From NCBI GenBank assembly GCA_021029095.1, contig JAJOHG010000004.1:1-64000 (forward strand): a stretch of 64,000 bases of DNA. Direction: 5' to 3'. Of this stretch, positions 12,540 to 23,537 are shown piece by piece. Source of the DNA: Phellopilus nigrolimitatus (Eukaryota > Basidiomycota > Agaricomycetes > Hymenochaetales > Hymenochaetaceae). Each line of letters starts with the position of its first letter. The first letter of the stretch is position 1. The notes under the pieces are model-generated. The model saw nothing but the letters and a program-made list of their open reading frames with translations. It was not told the DNA's origin and did no database searches. The translations under genes were made by a program, and so were the position numbers.

Positions 12540-13440
12540 TTACATAGATACCAGTCTTCGCTTTCGAGTCGATCGTAGCCTTTTTCTTCGCTTTTGATCT
12601 ATCTCTTCAGGGGCCGCGACAGAAAATAGCGGGCATCGCAGCGTTCCGTTTAGATCATGCGGCGATTTGGTACCCGGAAATCTCGTGGCTATTGGCGATG
12701 GGGCCGTAGACTTGGTGCGTTCGGTAACCAGCATGCTCGGCAAAGTTGCGGAGCGCGGAGACGACGCGATTAGAGTTCTGCATCTTTTACTATCGTCGGA
12801 GGGTGACTGACAAAACCAGGATGGTTCCCCAAACTGAGTATGATGCAAGTAAGTGACCAAACAATTTCTTACAGGATACTTCAATCGAGATTGCGCTAGG
12901 AGCCATGGGAAGTCGACAGCAGCTTCCTGTGCCCGACGTCTGCGCAGCTCCGCTCGCTCGGCGTTGTCTTCGTGCTCGCGTTCAACGACCCTGTGACACA
13001 GCGCCGTAAGGAAACCTCTTTTTCCGTGAGAAGACGGGACCTCACTTTATAATTTTCGGAGGCTTTGGTTGGACATATATCGGACGAGACGTTCGGTTGC
13101 TGGATAACAAGCGAAATTCTGGTAGACCCATGCTCTATTCAGCACTTCATTTTCTTTAATCGTCATATATCAAAGACTACTTGCCGAAGGACGCTACCCC
13201 TTCCACATCTTCTGCGTTTGGTTTCCGTCGCTTGTGGTGTTTTATACGAGCTGGCGTTTGCTCGCCAGGCACAAGAGAGGAACGAATGTGCTCTTCCAGC
13301 CATGAAATATCTTCAGACACATCGACGTTCTCGGTCGAATTCAGCGAAATTCCCTCTGAATCAGCGAAGATTTCTGAGCGTGATGAAGACGCATAACCGA
13401 TCGCGGTACTGTGCGGATTGAAGAATCTGGGAATCGACAT
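12540..13440 (-). CDS. Hypothetical minus-strand gene, exon structure unresolved
   Basis: Several protein-like minus-strand stretches lie in a row: 13440-13190 (from MSIPRFFNPHST, then an acidic/Ser-rich part with DISWLEEHIRSSLVPGEQ and a basic KHHKRRK), a stretch near 13000-12885 (REHEDNAERAELRRRRAQEA), and an open frame down to TAA at 12540. I could not join them with one consistent set of splice sites. An upstream extension of the first frame reads RRVSRAVIVLLFFCFVLYL, which would be a type II signal anchor, but it lacks an ATG and comes from a T-rich tract that may be an intron end. No family is recognised. It could be a truncated gene. Confidence 0.28.
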
Positions 13441-14172
13441 GAGATACAAAACAAAACAAAAAAAGAGTAATACTATTACGGCACGCGAGACGCGCCTATC
13501 GGAGCTCCAAATTTTCAAAAAACTCTAATTACACAGCGGACTTGGACTTGGACTCTGCCGGCCGTTGGTGTTTTAGCTCTTATCACAACCTATTTCTCGT
13601 CCTTTATCTCAAATCTGTTCATCACTCGGTCCTCGGAGTCACCGATACCATGTCAGTGAGGCGCTACACGATCGTGCAAACTACGCAGTTCAGATCCCCT
13701 TTGGTGGTTCAGTGCTTCCTGCGACTCCGCAGCCGAATTCCTGATAAGCTGCTTTACAAGATCCCCCTGTCATCTTAGACATGAGACGCAGGTTTTCTTC
13801 TATTTGCTAATGTTAGAATATCGACTCGGAGCAGGCGAGTTACTACCTTCAGATTCTAATCCCAGTGCATACTCAAATAGTAACTCTTTATCCTCATACA
13901 TACGAACTCGACTAGATGATCAAGCCATCCGTGCGCTATATATGTCCGGCCCTAGGTGGCGTTATATGAAAATCAACCCTTCGTCGAGCGTCAGGATTCC
14001 GCCACCGCACGAGACATGGCCCCACTAGAAGTCCTACTGCTCTTTCTGTGCAAGCTCTGTTTGCTAGTTTCAAGCACATGATCAAGTACTGCGTCCCCTC
14101 TGCCCTTTCAGAAAGCTGACTGAAGCATGGCCTGATTCGATGAAGTCTATCTGACATCGCGATAAAGAATGG
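13441..14172. other. Intergenic, upstream flank of P450 copy A
   Basis: No gene seen. From about 13830 on, the sequence is homologous to the upstream flank of P450 copy B in inverted orientation, so promoter sequence was duplicated with the gene. Confidence 0.4.
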
Positions 14173-14178
14173 TATAAG
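14173..14178 (+). promoter_or_regulatory. TATA-like box of P450 copy A
   Basis: TATAAG lies 75 bp upstream of ATG 14248, at the same position as TATAAATA in copy B, in duplicated flanking sequence. Confidence 0.4.
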
Positions 14179-14247
14179 TATTCGACGGCGGATGAAGTCC
14201 TCCTTCAACCGCCGTAGGTACCCATACACTTAATGAATGCGAAGCGA

Positions 14248-16666
14248 ATGTTTTCCATTCTTCTCCACGCCGTTGCGCCTTTATGCGCCTCGCTGGTTTT
14301 GTGGATATGGCTGGTGCGGCGCAAGCATAGTTCTGCCCGAGGGCTTCCTTATCCCCCAGGGCTAAAAGGCCTGCCCTTGCTGGGGAATATCTTCGATATG
14401 CCAGGATCTGAGGAATGGGAGAGAGCACGCCAATGGGGAGAGCAGTACGGCGAGTCTGCAGCATCTCCAATTACCGCATGTTTGCTAACTTGATGTTTAC
14501 TAAAGGTGATCTCGTCTTCATTCGAAACCTCGGCACCCCGTATCTATTCGTGAACTCCTACGACGTGGCCGTTGATCTTCTTGACAAGCGCGGCGACAAG
14601 TATTCCTCGAGGCCGCAGAATATAATGCTTGAACTGTGTGTCTACCTCGGTTCTTTCCTTCTTATACATAGCTTATAACCATTTTCTTCCAGCGGAGGGT
14701 GGACTGAGTTCACTGGCTTACTGCCCTATGGAGACGAGCATAGAAAATCTAGGCAGCTCATCCATGGCTTTTTCAAACAGGCAGCTGTATCGGACTTCCA
14801 TGAACTGCAGACACAGATCACGCATAAGTTGCTTCTTCGTCTTTTGATAAACCCAGGGGACTTCGCTGGGCATATAAGACAGTACGTGGGATCTACGTTT
14901 CTCTTTTAGCGTGGCACAACCCTTAGGCAATTCACTGTCAAAGCACAACGGGCGAACTGATTCTCATGATAGCTTACGGATACAAAGGTGAGTAGTCAAA
15001 AATCAGATTTCCACTGAGTTCCTCGTCTTTCTGATGCCAAAGCTAAACAGCGGCAGAGAACGATGATCCGTACATCGAGCTTGTTGAGAAGGGAATGAGT
15101 TCTCTAGCGGAGGCGGAGGCATTTTTTCTTGTGAATGCTTTCCCGATTTGTAAGTACTTCAGTTTGCCGCAAAATTAAGATGACTGAGGGCTGATATGTC
15201 CAGTACGATACCTTCCGGAGTGGTTCCCAGGGACGAAGTTTCTTCAAATCGCGAAAGAAGGATACAGATTCTCGCAAAACATGATCTATGAACCCTTCGA
15301 GATGGCAAAGCGTTTGATAGTAAGTTTAGCATGCTGCTTTAGGCGATGATTAATCAAGCGTCAGAGCGAAGGAGACGCGATGCCTTCCATGACCAGCAAC
15401 ATGTTAGGGTCCGGCACAGATGTTAATGGTCATGTCGCGGACGAGGCACTCATTGCCAAGACTGCAAGTATCATTTATGCAGGTAGATGAATTATTTACT
15501 ACTAAGCAATGCAAAAGCTTGTAAAGTTGCATTCGCTGTGTCTAATTTTCTAGGTGGTGCGGATACTGTGCGTACTCGTCCATTGCAGCTTGAGTTTCTT
15601 TCTCAATCTAGCACTTCTTCTATTCAATTCATGCTATACACCCACGTCCTAATCTGCAGACGGTCTCTTCGTTGACCACCTTCATTCTGGCGATGGTGTT
15701 GTATACAGAAGCAATGCGACGTGGGCAAGAGGAACTAGACAGAGTGGTTGGAAAGGACAATTTGCCCACCTTTGAGGATAGACCGAATTTGCCGTGCATC
15801 AATGCAATCTGCAGTGAAGTTCAAAGGTATGCCAGCTGCCTTATTAAATTGATTAAGTATCATTTACCTCTCCATTTGAACTTTTAGATGGCAGCCGGTC
15901 AATCCGTTAGGTACATTATACGTAAACCCAGTTAAGAGCCTCTTGATTTGCGTTTGCTGATTCTCCGGGTCTGAAATGTAGCTGTCGCTCATTGTGCTAC
16001 AGAGGACGATGTGTATAACGGATGCTTCATCCCGGCTGGAACCACAATTTTTCCAAATGCTTGGTGTGCACCGTAATTAAAATGTAACATCGTACATGTC
16101 TTTCTGACAAATTTTATATCAACACTTCAGGGCTATGGCGCGAAATGCCGAAATGTACCCAGAGCCGGATAAATTCAGACCCGAGCGGTGGCTTTGTGCT
16201 GATGGGAAGCTTTCGCCTTTGGACGTCAATAAAATAGCATTTGGTTTTGGCAGACGGGTAGCCTTGCGTTGAGCGTTTGAAAAACTGAAGATTCTGATCA
16301 CTCTTCTGCGTCCAAATAGTATCTGTCCTGGCAGATATTTCGTAGAGGACTCGGTAAGTCTGATGTACGCAGTTATGCAAACTTCCCTGAACCTGTTCAT
16401 TCACACGTAGATCTTTATCGTTGTGGCGTCTATACTGTCCGCCTTCGATATCCAGAAGTCTCTTGATGATCGTGGCGCGCCTATAACTCCTAAAGCGGAT
16501 TATGCGGCAAGCTTTATCAGGTATTAAATTGCCTGTTATTGCGCAGACCTTTCGATGGCGCTAACTTGCATTATATAGGCACCCGAAACCATTCAAATGC
16601 AGCATCACACCTCGCTCTTCCAAGATCGAAACACTTATTAACCAAGCGACTGAGTCTGCTAGATAG
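14248..16666 (+). CDS. Cytochrome P450 copy A, with a defective splice donor in the heme-binding loop
   Basis: Fifteen exons follow from phase and comparison with copy B: 14248-14449, 14506-14635, 14693-14881, 14944-14987, 15051-15149, 15204-15319, 15365-15482, 15554-15567, 15660-15826, 15888-15910, 15982-16063, 16131-16256, 16320-16353, 16411-16520 and 16579-16666 (513 aa if all are used). N-terminal membrane anchor (LLHAVAPLCASLVLWIWLV), proline hinge (YPPGLKGLPLLGN), I-helix AGGADTT, K-helix EVQR, PERW and heme loop FGFGRRICPG are all present. The first intron is GC-AG. The donor after exon 12 should be GT at 16257-16258 but reads GG; the next usable GT shifts the frame and removes the heme-ligand Cys. 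Unless this is a sequencing error, the gene makes no active enzyme. ATG 14233 is an alternative start, absent from copy B. Substrate unknown; such enzymes sit in the ER membrane. Confidence 0.82.
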
Positions 16667-17788
16667 ACTTTCGCCGCTACGAAGCTGAAACAGGACGCAC
16701 ACCGTCGCCAGTGTAGGTCAGATAGCTAGTAAATTCAACTCTGTAGACCTAGCATATACACTTTGTTTTGGACTGTGATCGTACGGATGAAATCTGTCGT
16801 GGTGGTTGACACTTCGTTCCGTATCCCACATGTCAGTCAACCTTGATGTCTGCGCGAGATGATGAGTTGCGACAGGCTTTCCTTTATCTCGTGTTTTCTT
16901 TGTGATAAATTGGCGCGCAGCCAAGGTATCGTGCTGAATGGCAAGCTATGTAGAATAAAAATTCGGGATTCCCCGAAGATGTGTTCGCGTCGATCATTCC
17001 ACGTTGCTTGCTCTTTTTACGCTTATTCTGCGACGCTCGGAACAATAGAGACGTGTCCAAAGCTACTCTGAAAGGACGAAAGGAGGTACAGCAACTCGCT
17101 TTGAAGAACGTGAAGATGAAGATGATATCGATGCCTTTCTATGCGACTAGTAACGGGCGAACCTTTTGATGCCACAGGTCACTACCTCGACGAAATCACG
17201 ACATGCGCGGAAGCGGATGGGCTGTACAAATTTCAAAGGACTCGTTACCATTACGCCTCCACCGACACGATGCAGCGGGCGATCAGAAAAGAGGTTGCAT
17301 CTAAGCTCAGGCCTCGTACCGGCTAACCTGTGATATCTGGAGCCGTGTCGACACCAGGCTCTATTATGCGCAGCCCAGACCCTGCGCAGTCCGTTCCCCG
17401 AGTCCCCTTGACTCACTCGAAGCTCCCTTCGGTCCTGTCTTGCTTAAAAAAGGTACTACAACGCGATCGCGCGTGCTGAGCTCAAAGGCCCGGGGTGCGT
17501 GCTGCGTCTGCCGTGCGGTGCGCCGCCTGCCAGTGGCCTTCGCCTGGCAGCATGTGTCCTTTGCGCTTGGACGCGGAGACAAAAGGTCACTCCACGCACC
17601 TGAGCCCCCGACTCTGACCCGCAACGTGTCGGGCCCTGGCATGTGCGCACTGGCGTACTTAAGGCGCGTGCGTATTGTTCTCTGGCGCTGCAACGAACTC
17701 TCCCGCAATTTGCATTACGCTGCAGCCGCTTCTTCAGCCGCTTCTGAAATCCTTTGAACACCCGAGTTTTCGTCAACCCAACACAGCA
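16667..17788. other. Intergenic between the two left-arm genes
   Basis: About 17040-17400 is strongly conserved with 29740-30010 in the right arm (inverted). It contains a short acidic frame ending in EDEDDIDAFLCD, matched in the right arm by QDEDDVDAFLSDQ, but one base is missing in the left copy and no upstream exons could be joined. It may be the decayed 3' end of a third duplicated gene. The rest is GC-rich promoter for the gene at 17789. Confidence 0.4.
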
Positions 17789-18740
17789 ATGACCGGGCGT
17801 CGGCTGCGCGCCAACCCGTATATCCGCATGGAGCGGCCCGCCGCGGAGCTCCGGCGCGAGAGAATGGCGCGCCGCTTCGCGCTCCTCGTCGTCATCTGGA
17901 ACGCGGCCGTGAAGCTCGTGAGTCGCGCACGCCCCCGTCCTCGCGCCTGCTCGTCCCTCTGACATCGTCTAGTACGAAACGGTGTGGACCGTCGCGGGCG
18001 TCGACACGTTCGTCACGGGCTACTGGGAGGTGATCGAGAAGAAGAAGGTCCGCGCCTAACTGCCTCTACCTTCCGCCATTTCACGTTTCTGACGCTGCGT
18101 TGCAGTACTGCCTCGGCCCCACGATTAACCCCGTACTCACCATCGGCGAACTGATGGGCCCGCACGTGTTCGTCATCATCGAGGAGCGCGAAGTCATCAT
18201 CAAGCACTCGTTCTGGCCGCAGCTCGCGGCCGGCCAAAACGCCCCGGGGCACGACAATGTGCGCCCTTTGCGCCTTCTTATTTCTCGTTGCTGACTTCGT
18301 CTTCGTGCAGGACACCGTGGAGTACAACTTCTTCCCCGACGCCGAGCCCGCGGCGGCTCATGACCACGGCGCGCAGCTCGCGCGCCCGGACGACATACAG
18401 CGCATGACGTTCTATGTACTGCTCATCACGCGCCTCGCGTGCTTCGTGCTCGTCACGCTCGCGGAGCTCGTCCCGGTGCGTCGCCGGCGCCAAATTCTCA
18501 GCAGCCGGTACACGCTGCACGTGGTGCGCCCTTTCCCCTCTTTTTTGCCTCGCGCGTGGGTTGTGCTGACTGGGGCGCCCGTTGCAGATCCCCGACGCCG
18601 CGCAGCTTGAAGCGGTGGACGAGTACAACGACCCGGACGTGGAGATGCCGTGGGCCGCGGCGGCGCTCGAGCCGGGCCTTATCCGCGGGCCCGAGGCGGC
18701 AAGGGCGGCGCGCCGGGCGGGCTTCGACCAGGAGATGTAA
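17789..18740 (+). CDS. Unnamed five-exon protein, copy A (possible two-helix membrane protein)
   Basis: Exons 17789-17917, 17973-18047, 18106-18258, 18311-18523 and 18588-18740 give 240 aa. Conservation with copy B at 28310-29301 fixes every junction, including an extended exon 4 (through VRRRRQILSSRYTLH) that a shorter donor would cut off. Visible features: a basic N-terminus, hydrophobic RFALLVVIWNAAV (residues about 30-42), a conserved FVTGYWEVIEKKK and VFVIIEEREVIIKHSFWPQL, a second hydrophobic stretch MTFYVLLITRLACFVLVTLA, and an acidic C-terminus ending GFDQEM. I do not recognise the family. Confidence 0.72.
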
Positions 18741-20785
18741 AGCGCTTGCGCAGACGAGGACGCCAAAATCCCTGATTTTTGTTTCCGTTTTCGTCTCGCG
18801 TTTTCTAGAGTTTCTTCTTTCAAAGTCGTCGTCGTCGTTCATCCGGTGGAAGTCGAGCCTCTGCCTCCTTCTGCTTCCTGTCCGCTTTTATTTTGTCTGT
18901 CTTCCCCATAAACGTTCCCGTACTTCTATCTATCTTTGCCCCTATTGCATTGCATCGATACCAAGTCCCCTTTTCATCCCATCTCGTCTTATACATATCC
19001 TCGTCTTCATTCCATCTTCTTTCAACGTATTCCCGCCGCATTGCGCATCTATTCAGTCCGCTTCACTGTATCATACTAGCTGTGTCCCGTTTTTCCCGCT
19101 TCCAAAATGTTTATCTCTCCTGGACTCCTTATTTGCCGAGTACTCAGCACTTGCAATTGTCTTCTAGCGCGCTGCAACTTGTCCCAATGGCAAAGCCCGG
19201 AAGCCGCGCTACTGCTGTCCGCAAGAATAATGCAAGGAAATGAGCAACAGAGACGATCGCACTTGGGCTAAATTCGATGAGCGCCGTCACATTATCCTGC
19301 GAGCTTTTGGGCACACCGGCCAGTCTGTACGCGCGGGGGCTATCAATGCATGGTGAGAGGGTTTACTATCCGCATAAACTGCAGCTGCAGCATCTACGTG
19401 GCAACCCAGCTGTGAGCCGGTCTGCTTGAGGATGAGTCAAATTTTGATACTGTCCATTCCAGCTGCGCGCATGTTGCAGTACATGTACATCACAGCTTTA
19501 TCTCTCCAACGACGTATCCCAGTTAGAGCCAGTTCATAAAGCCGTTGCGCGACCAACGGGTGCGCGTCGAGTTTTGGCCCCCGCGTCCGATCATCTCGAT
19601 CGCGCACCCGCCGTTGTTTGTGCAAACGACTGTGATAAATAGATAATGCACGGATAGGTTTCGCGCCAATCTTATCTGAAGCGAACGCGCGATCAGACCC
19701 GCGCCCTGCATTGTGGCTGTGGCTGATCATGTCGATCACCTTGTGGATCGCCGACGCGTTGTGGAGGGACGCGACGCGTCGTGACTCGCGCTGTTGACGA
19801 GCCGGATCCTCTTCTCAGGTTACATCCGTGGGTGATAAGCTTTCGCCGATTGGCCCACCTATCTCGCGCAGTGCGCAGTGCCAGTTTCCCCGCGGGAACC
19901 AAGAGCACGCCGCGGCTGCATTCCGTATTCTGCACGAAGACGCCTCCGGGGTTTTTGCACGGTATGTGATATGTATGTGTGTATGTATGTGCGTATGTGC
20001 GTATGTGCGTATATATTCATGTTCGCAGGCCGTGCAGCGTGGCCCGCCTCTGCGCTCGCGCACCGCTCCGCCGGCGCGGGAGTGCGCGTGCGCGTTTCCC
20101 GTCCCTTTTCGCGCGGGGGGCGCTGCAGAGCCTCCGTCCCCCGGACTGGTCCGCGTGTAATGTGATGTGCGCACTGCGACCCCGACAGCGGGTGGCCTCC
20201 CCGCCTTTCGACGTCTGCGGACCGCTCCAGACGGCGTGGCGGCAGCTCGGGCGACTCGCGAGTCCGAGGTTTCCGCGCGCCGGCGTGTGTGTACAGACAT
20301 ACGGCTCGACGAACTTGCCACCCACCCCCGCCGCCCCGGGCGCGGCTCATCCGTTCACGCGCGCCCACGGTCGGGGCGCGTCCACGGCCGGCGCGGGGTC
20401 GTTCCAAGAGGTCTGAATGTACATACACACGCTACACACGCTACACTACTACATACGGAATAAAGTAAAAGTACACGCGGGGGGCGTTTCTGCGGAGAAA
20501 AGGCCGGCCAAACAAAAAGTAAAAGAAAAACACGGGAACAGCGTCCGTCTGCGGTGAAGCGGGAAATTTGAATAAGGACGTGGGGGGCGTGGACACGCGG
20601 GGGAATGCGCGCGCGCGGATAGGGCCGCAGCTTTGGGGGAGGGGAAGGGTGAAAGGAGGACGAGGGGCGTGCGATTGGCCGCGCCGGGGGCACGGCGGGA
20701 AGCACATCGTGTCGGAGTAACTACATGTATATACCAAAATACAGTACAGACACACACACACACGGCCGCGGGGAGCCGCGGGCGC
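18741..20785. other. Intergenic; left-arm homology to 19757, then GC-rich sequence
   Basis: The segment to 19757 matches 27408-28309 in inverted orientation, without a coding frame shared by both copies. From 19760 on the DNA is very GC-rich with many overlapping long frames on both strands, which I treat as composition artefacts. A GTATGTGC-type microsatellite sits at 19963-20012 and a short CA run near 20749-20762. The right end is the 3' flank of the membrane protein gene. Confidence 0.4.
19963..20012. repeat. GTATGT/GTATGTGC microsatellite
   Basis: Alternating purine-pyrimidine tract made of GTAT and GTGC steps, with three consecutive GTATGTGC-type units. Confidence 0.7.
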
Positions 20786-22111
20786 TCACACGGCGCACCC
20801 GCGGCCGTCCGCGTCCCACCGCTCAACCTCGCGCGCGACGACGACCTCGACGCCGCCGCCGCCGTGCAGCTTGCGCTCCGCGAGCTCCCACGGCGCCTCC
20901 GCGTCTGCATCGAAGGCGGCGTCGAGCACGGACGCGGATGCGCCGCCCTTCGCGCGCGGCGGGAGGCACACGCTCTGCGCGCGGAGGCCGAGGCGGACGC
21001 GCGAGCCCGCGCCAGAGCCCGCGTCCGACAGCGTCGTGGTCGTCGCGCTGACGCTGCGGCGCCAGGAGAGCTTGGAGGGCGTCATGGCCGCGGAGGACGT
21101 GAGGAGCGCCTCGCGGTCGATGGCCTGGCCGCGCGCGACGCGCCACATGATGAGGAGGGGCGCGACGGCCTGCACCTGGCCCAGCAGGGGCAGGACGAGG
21201 TTCTGCACGTTGCTCCCGCGCGCGTACGCGACGACGAAGACGAGGGCGGCGGCGGAGTAGAGCGCGGCGCTCTCGACGAGCATGGCGGCGACGCCGGTGT
21301 ACGTGCGCGCGTGGTGCGTGGAGAGCACGGCGCGCGTGCGCGCGCGGATGAGGAAGAGGCGCGCGACGATGAGCGCGGTGACGAGCACGTTGAGCCCCGC
21401 GGAGAGCGACCAGTAGGGGATGCCGAAGTTGACGGCGGTGGTCGACCAGAGGTTGGCGAAGGGCTGGGTGAGCTGGAAGAGGAGGATGATGCCCATGCCT
21501 GGCGGGGGCGTTAGGTTAGTGTATGATAGAGGATGAATGGATGGGGATGGGGATGGGGGGCTACGCACTGACTGAGCCGAGCAGGAGCAGGCAGGGGACG
21601 AACGCGATGTAGTAGTTGAAGTTGTAGATCAGCCAAAAGCGATATATCTGCGGTCCGGTCCGTCAGCGATATATAAACGAGACAAACGCGTTAAAGGGGA
21701 GCTCACGACAAGCCCGTCTGCGAACCAGTTCAGGACGACGTACGCGGAGGTGCCGAAGATGTTGACAAAGTCGCCGTACTGCGCGGCGACGAACGCGTTC
21801 GGGCCGCCGGGGAAGTTGCGCGCGTCGATGAAGGTGAGCTGGTTGAAGCGCGCCTCGGCGGCGATGCCGAGGGTGCCGAGCACAAAGTTCCAGGATATGT
21901 ACGCGACGAGCCCCCAGGAGACGCGCGGCTTCGCGGCGCCGCGGGCGGCGGGGTGCTGGAGGAGGTGCTGGAGGACGAAGAGGAAGAGGGTGAGGTGCAC
22001 GCCGTAGGCGGCGCTGGCGAGGACGACGCCGGCGAAGTTGGAGCGCTCCTCCCAGAGGGCGGCGGGCGACTCGCCGGGCGGGGCCCAGGAGGCGGGGTCG
22101 GACGCCGACAT
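20786..22111 (-). CDS. Multi-pass (about seven TM) membrane protein, agaricomycete hypothetical family
   Basis: Exons on the minus strand are 22111-21707, 21647-21569 and 21498-20786, in phase, giving 398 aa. The start ATG 22111 precedes a polar leader and a first helix (GVVLASAAYGVHLTLFLFVL). Further hydrophobic segments: LVAYISWNFVLGTLGIAA, IFGTSAYVVLNWFADGLV, IAFVPCLLLLGSVSMGIILL, YWSLSAGLNVLVTALIVARL, YSAAALVFVVAYA and VLPLLGQVQAVAPLLIMW. A polar C-terminal tail of about 110 residues follows. The WFADGLxIYRFWLIY pattern at the third/fourth helix is frequent in a large group of basidiomycete seven-helix proteins of unknown function. Receptor-like or transporter roles are both possible. Confidence 0.75.
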
Positions 22112-22241
22112 GGTCAGTGGGGGGCACGGGCAGACGGGGGGCGGGGTGGAGGGCGTGTGACGCGGGGCGAGTGCTGCGCGGAGGGTTTAAGAGCGTGCAT
22201 GTATGCGCGTTCTCGGGGGTTGCCAGCGAAGAGGGAAGAGC

Positions 22242-22297
22242 GGGAAGTAGGAAGTAGGAAGTAGGAAGTGGGAAGTGGGAAGCAGGAAGCAGGAAGC
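22242..22297. repeat. Tandem 7-bp repeat (GGAAGTA/GGAAGTG/GGAAGCA)
   Basis: About eight consecutive heptamers between the divergent promoters of the membrane protein and LysM genes, with the variant units grouped in order along the array. Confidence 0.85.
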
Positions 22298-22472
22298 GCA
22301 GGACCGTGTCTCGAGGAGAGCTGTCGCTGTCAAGCCGTCCATATGCGGGTCAAGCACCCTCACAGGATCGGCGTCCGGGGGATCGGGGACAATCATCGCG
22401 TAACCGCTTATCCAACCCATCGTCACCAGCGTGCCTGGCCCGCGTATGTGTCGCTCCTTCTTTCCCTCACCA

Positions 22473-23537
22473 ATGTCCAAGCCATCGCCGTCAGCGTCAG
22501 CGTCCGCGCTCTGCCTCGCATGCAGCGGGTGCATCCCCGCGCGGGAGCAGCCCACCGCGTTCCGCACGCGCTGCTGCGCGCGCCCAATCTGCGCCGCGTG
22601 CGCCGCCGCGAACCCCCGCCTGCTGCGCTACGACCCCTGCCTCGCGTGCCTCGCCGGCGTGCGCGCCGTCGCCGCCGCCGCGCAGGGCCGCGCACGGCCA
22701 CAGACGACGACGAACATCGACGGGGCGCTGCGGGACGCGGACGTCTTCGTCCTCGGCGACGACGACGACGACGACGAGGTGCGCGGGGCTGCCGACGCAG
22801 GCGCGCCGCGCACGCCGCCGCCTGCGTACCGCGAGACCGACGCCCCCGCGCCGCCCGCGCCGGATGCGCCTGCAGAGCGCCCTGGGACGCACCGCATCCA
22901 GAGAGAAGACACCCTGCGCGGGCTCGCGCTCAAGTACGCCGTCGACGTGCGTGCACCTAATCGCTGATTGTTTCTCTAAATACGTATGTATATTTCTGTA
23001 CGCTGATACCGACCGCAGGGCCGCGCGCTCTGCCGCCTGAACGGCCTCCCGCCGAGCACGCTCAGCACGACGCCGCACCTCCTGCACACGCGCGCCGTCC
23101 TGCTCCTGCCGCCCCACACCCAGGCGCCCGCCCCGCCCAGCAAAGACGCACCCGTCGCAAGCAGCAGCCGCGCGCGTGAGTGCTGACAGCTCCGCTACCC
23201 CCTCCGATGTTTTTTCCCGACGCTGTGGCAGCCACGCTGACCTGACCGCGCCCCAGTAGAATGCGCGGCGGCGCGCCTCCAGCGCGCGACGCACGAGGCG
23301 GACCCGCGCGTCGCGCGCGCGTACGTCGCCCTCGCGTCCTCGCCTCCGCCGCCCGGAGAGAAAGAAAAGCAGGGAGCCGACAGCGCCCCCGCGGACAGCC
23401 CGGCGGACCGCGCGGTGCGCGCGTACCGCGCCGACGCCGCGTGGGAGGCAAGCGAGCGCGCGGCGGGGCGCGGGCCTCCGCCCAGCTCGTCTTCCCGGGC
23501 GGCGTCCGCGCCCGCCCTGTGGGGCCGGCGGCATTAG
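22473..23537 (+). CDS. LysM domain protein with N-terminal cysteine-rich zinc-binding motif
   Basis: Exons 22473-22946, 23019-23175 and 23257-23537 give 303 aa. The N-terminus has paired cysteines in a RING- or zinc-ribbon-like layout: CLACSGC, RTRCCARPICAAC and YDPCLACLAG (residues about 13-60). An acidic linker with FVLGDDDDDDE follows. The LysM module spans the first intron: HRIQREDTLRGLALKYAVD then GRALCRLNGLPPSTLSTT (residues about 140-180). It has no signal peptide, so it is an intracellular LysM protein, a group found across fungi, rather than a secreted chitin-binding effector. A C-terminal helical segment (ECAAARLQRATHEADPRVAR) and a disordered tail complete it. ATG 22446 is an alternative start. 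The third acceptor could also be 3 bp downstream. The gene is extremely GC-rich. Confidence 0.75.

Larger units (their letters stand above)
13830..19757. repeat. Left arm of a large inverted duplication
   Basis: This arm carries, in order, P450 copy A, a conserved block near 17040-17400, the five-exon unnamed gene copy A and a conserved non-coding block ending near 19757. The same elements occur in reverse order and orientation at 27408-39290. Coding similarity is high but not complete, so the event is not recent. The 360 bp after the P450 stop do not match the other arm. Confidence 0.75.

Noticed and set aside
13177..13518. Type II membrane protein with signal anchor VLLFFCFVLYL
   Set aside because: The frame starts at TTG with a stop just upstream, and the hydrophobic run comes from a T-rich tract that may be an intron end; kept only as part of a low-confidence hypothetical gene.
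20633..21514. 293-codon plus-strand open frame
   Set aside because: Antisense to the membrane protein's large last exon; charged low-complexity product without motif.
22497..23534. 345-codon minus-strand open frame
   Set aside because: Antisense to the LysM gene in extremely GC-rich DNA where stops are rare; Arg/Ala/Gly-only composition and no motif.
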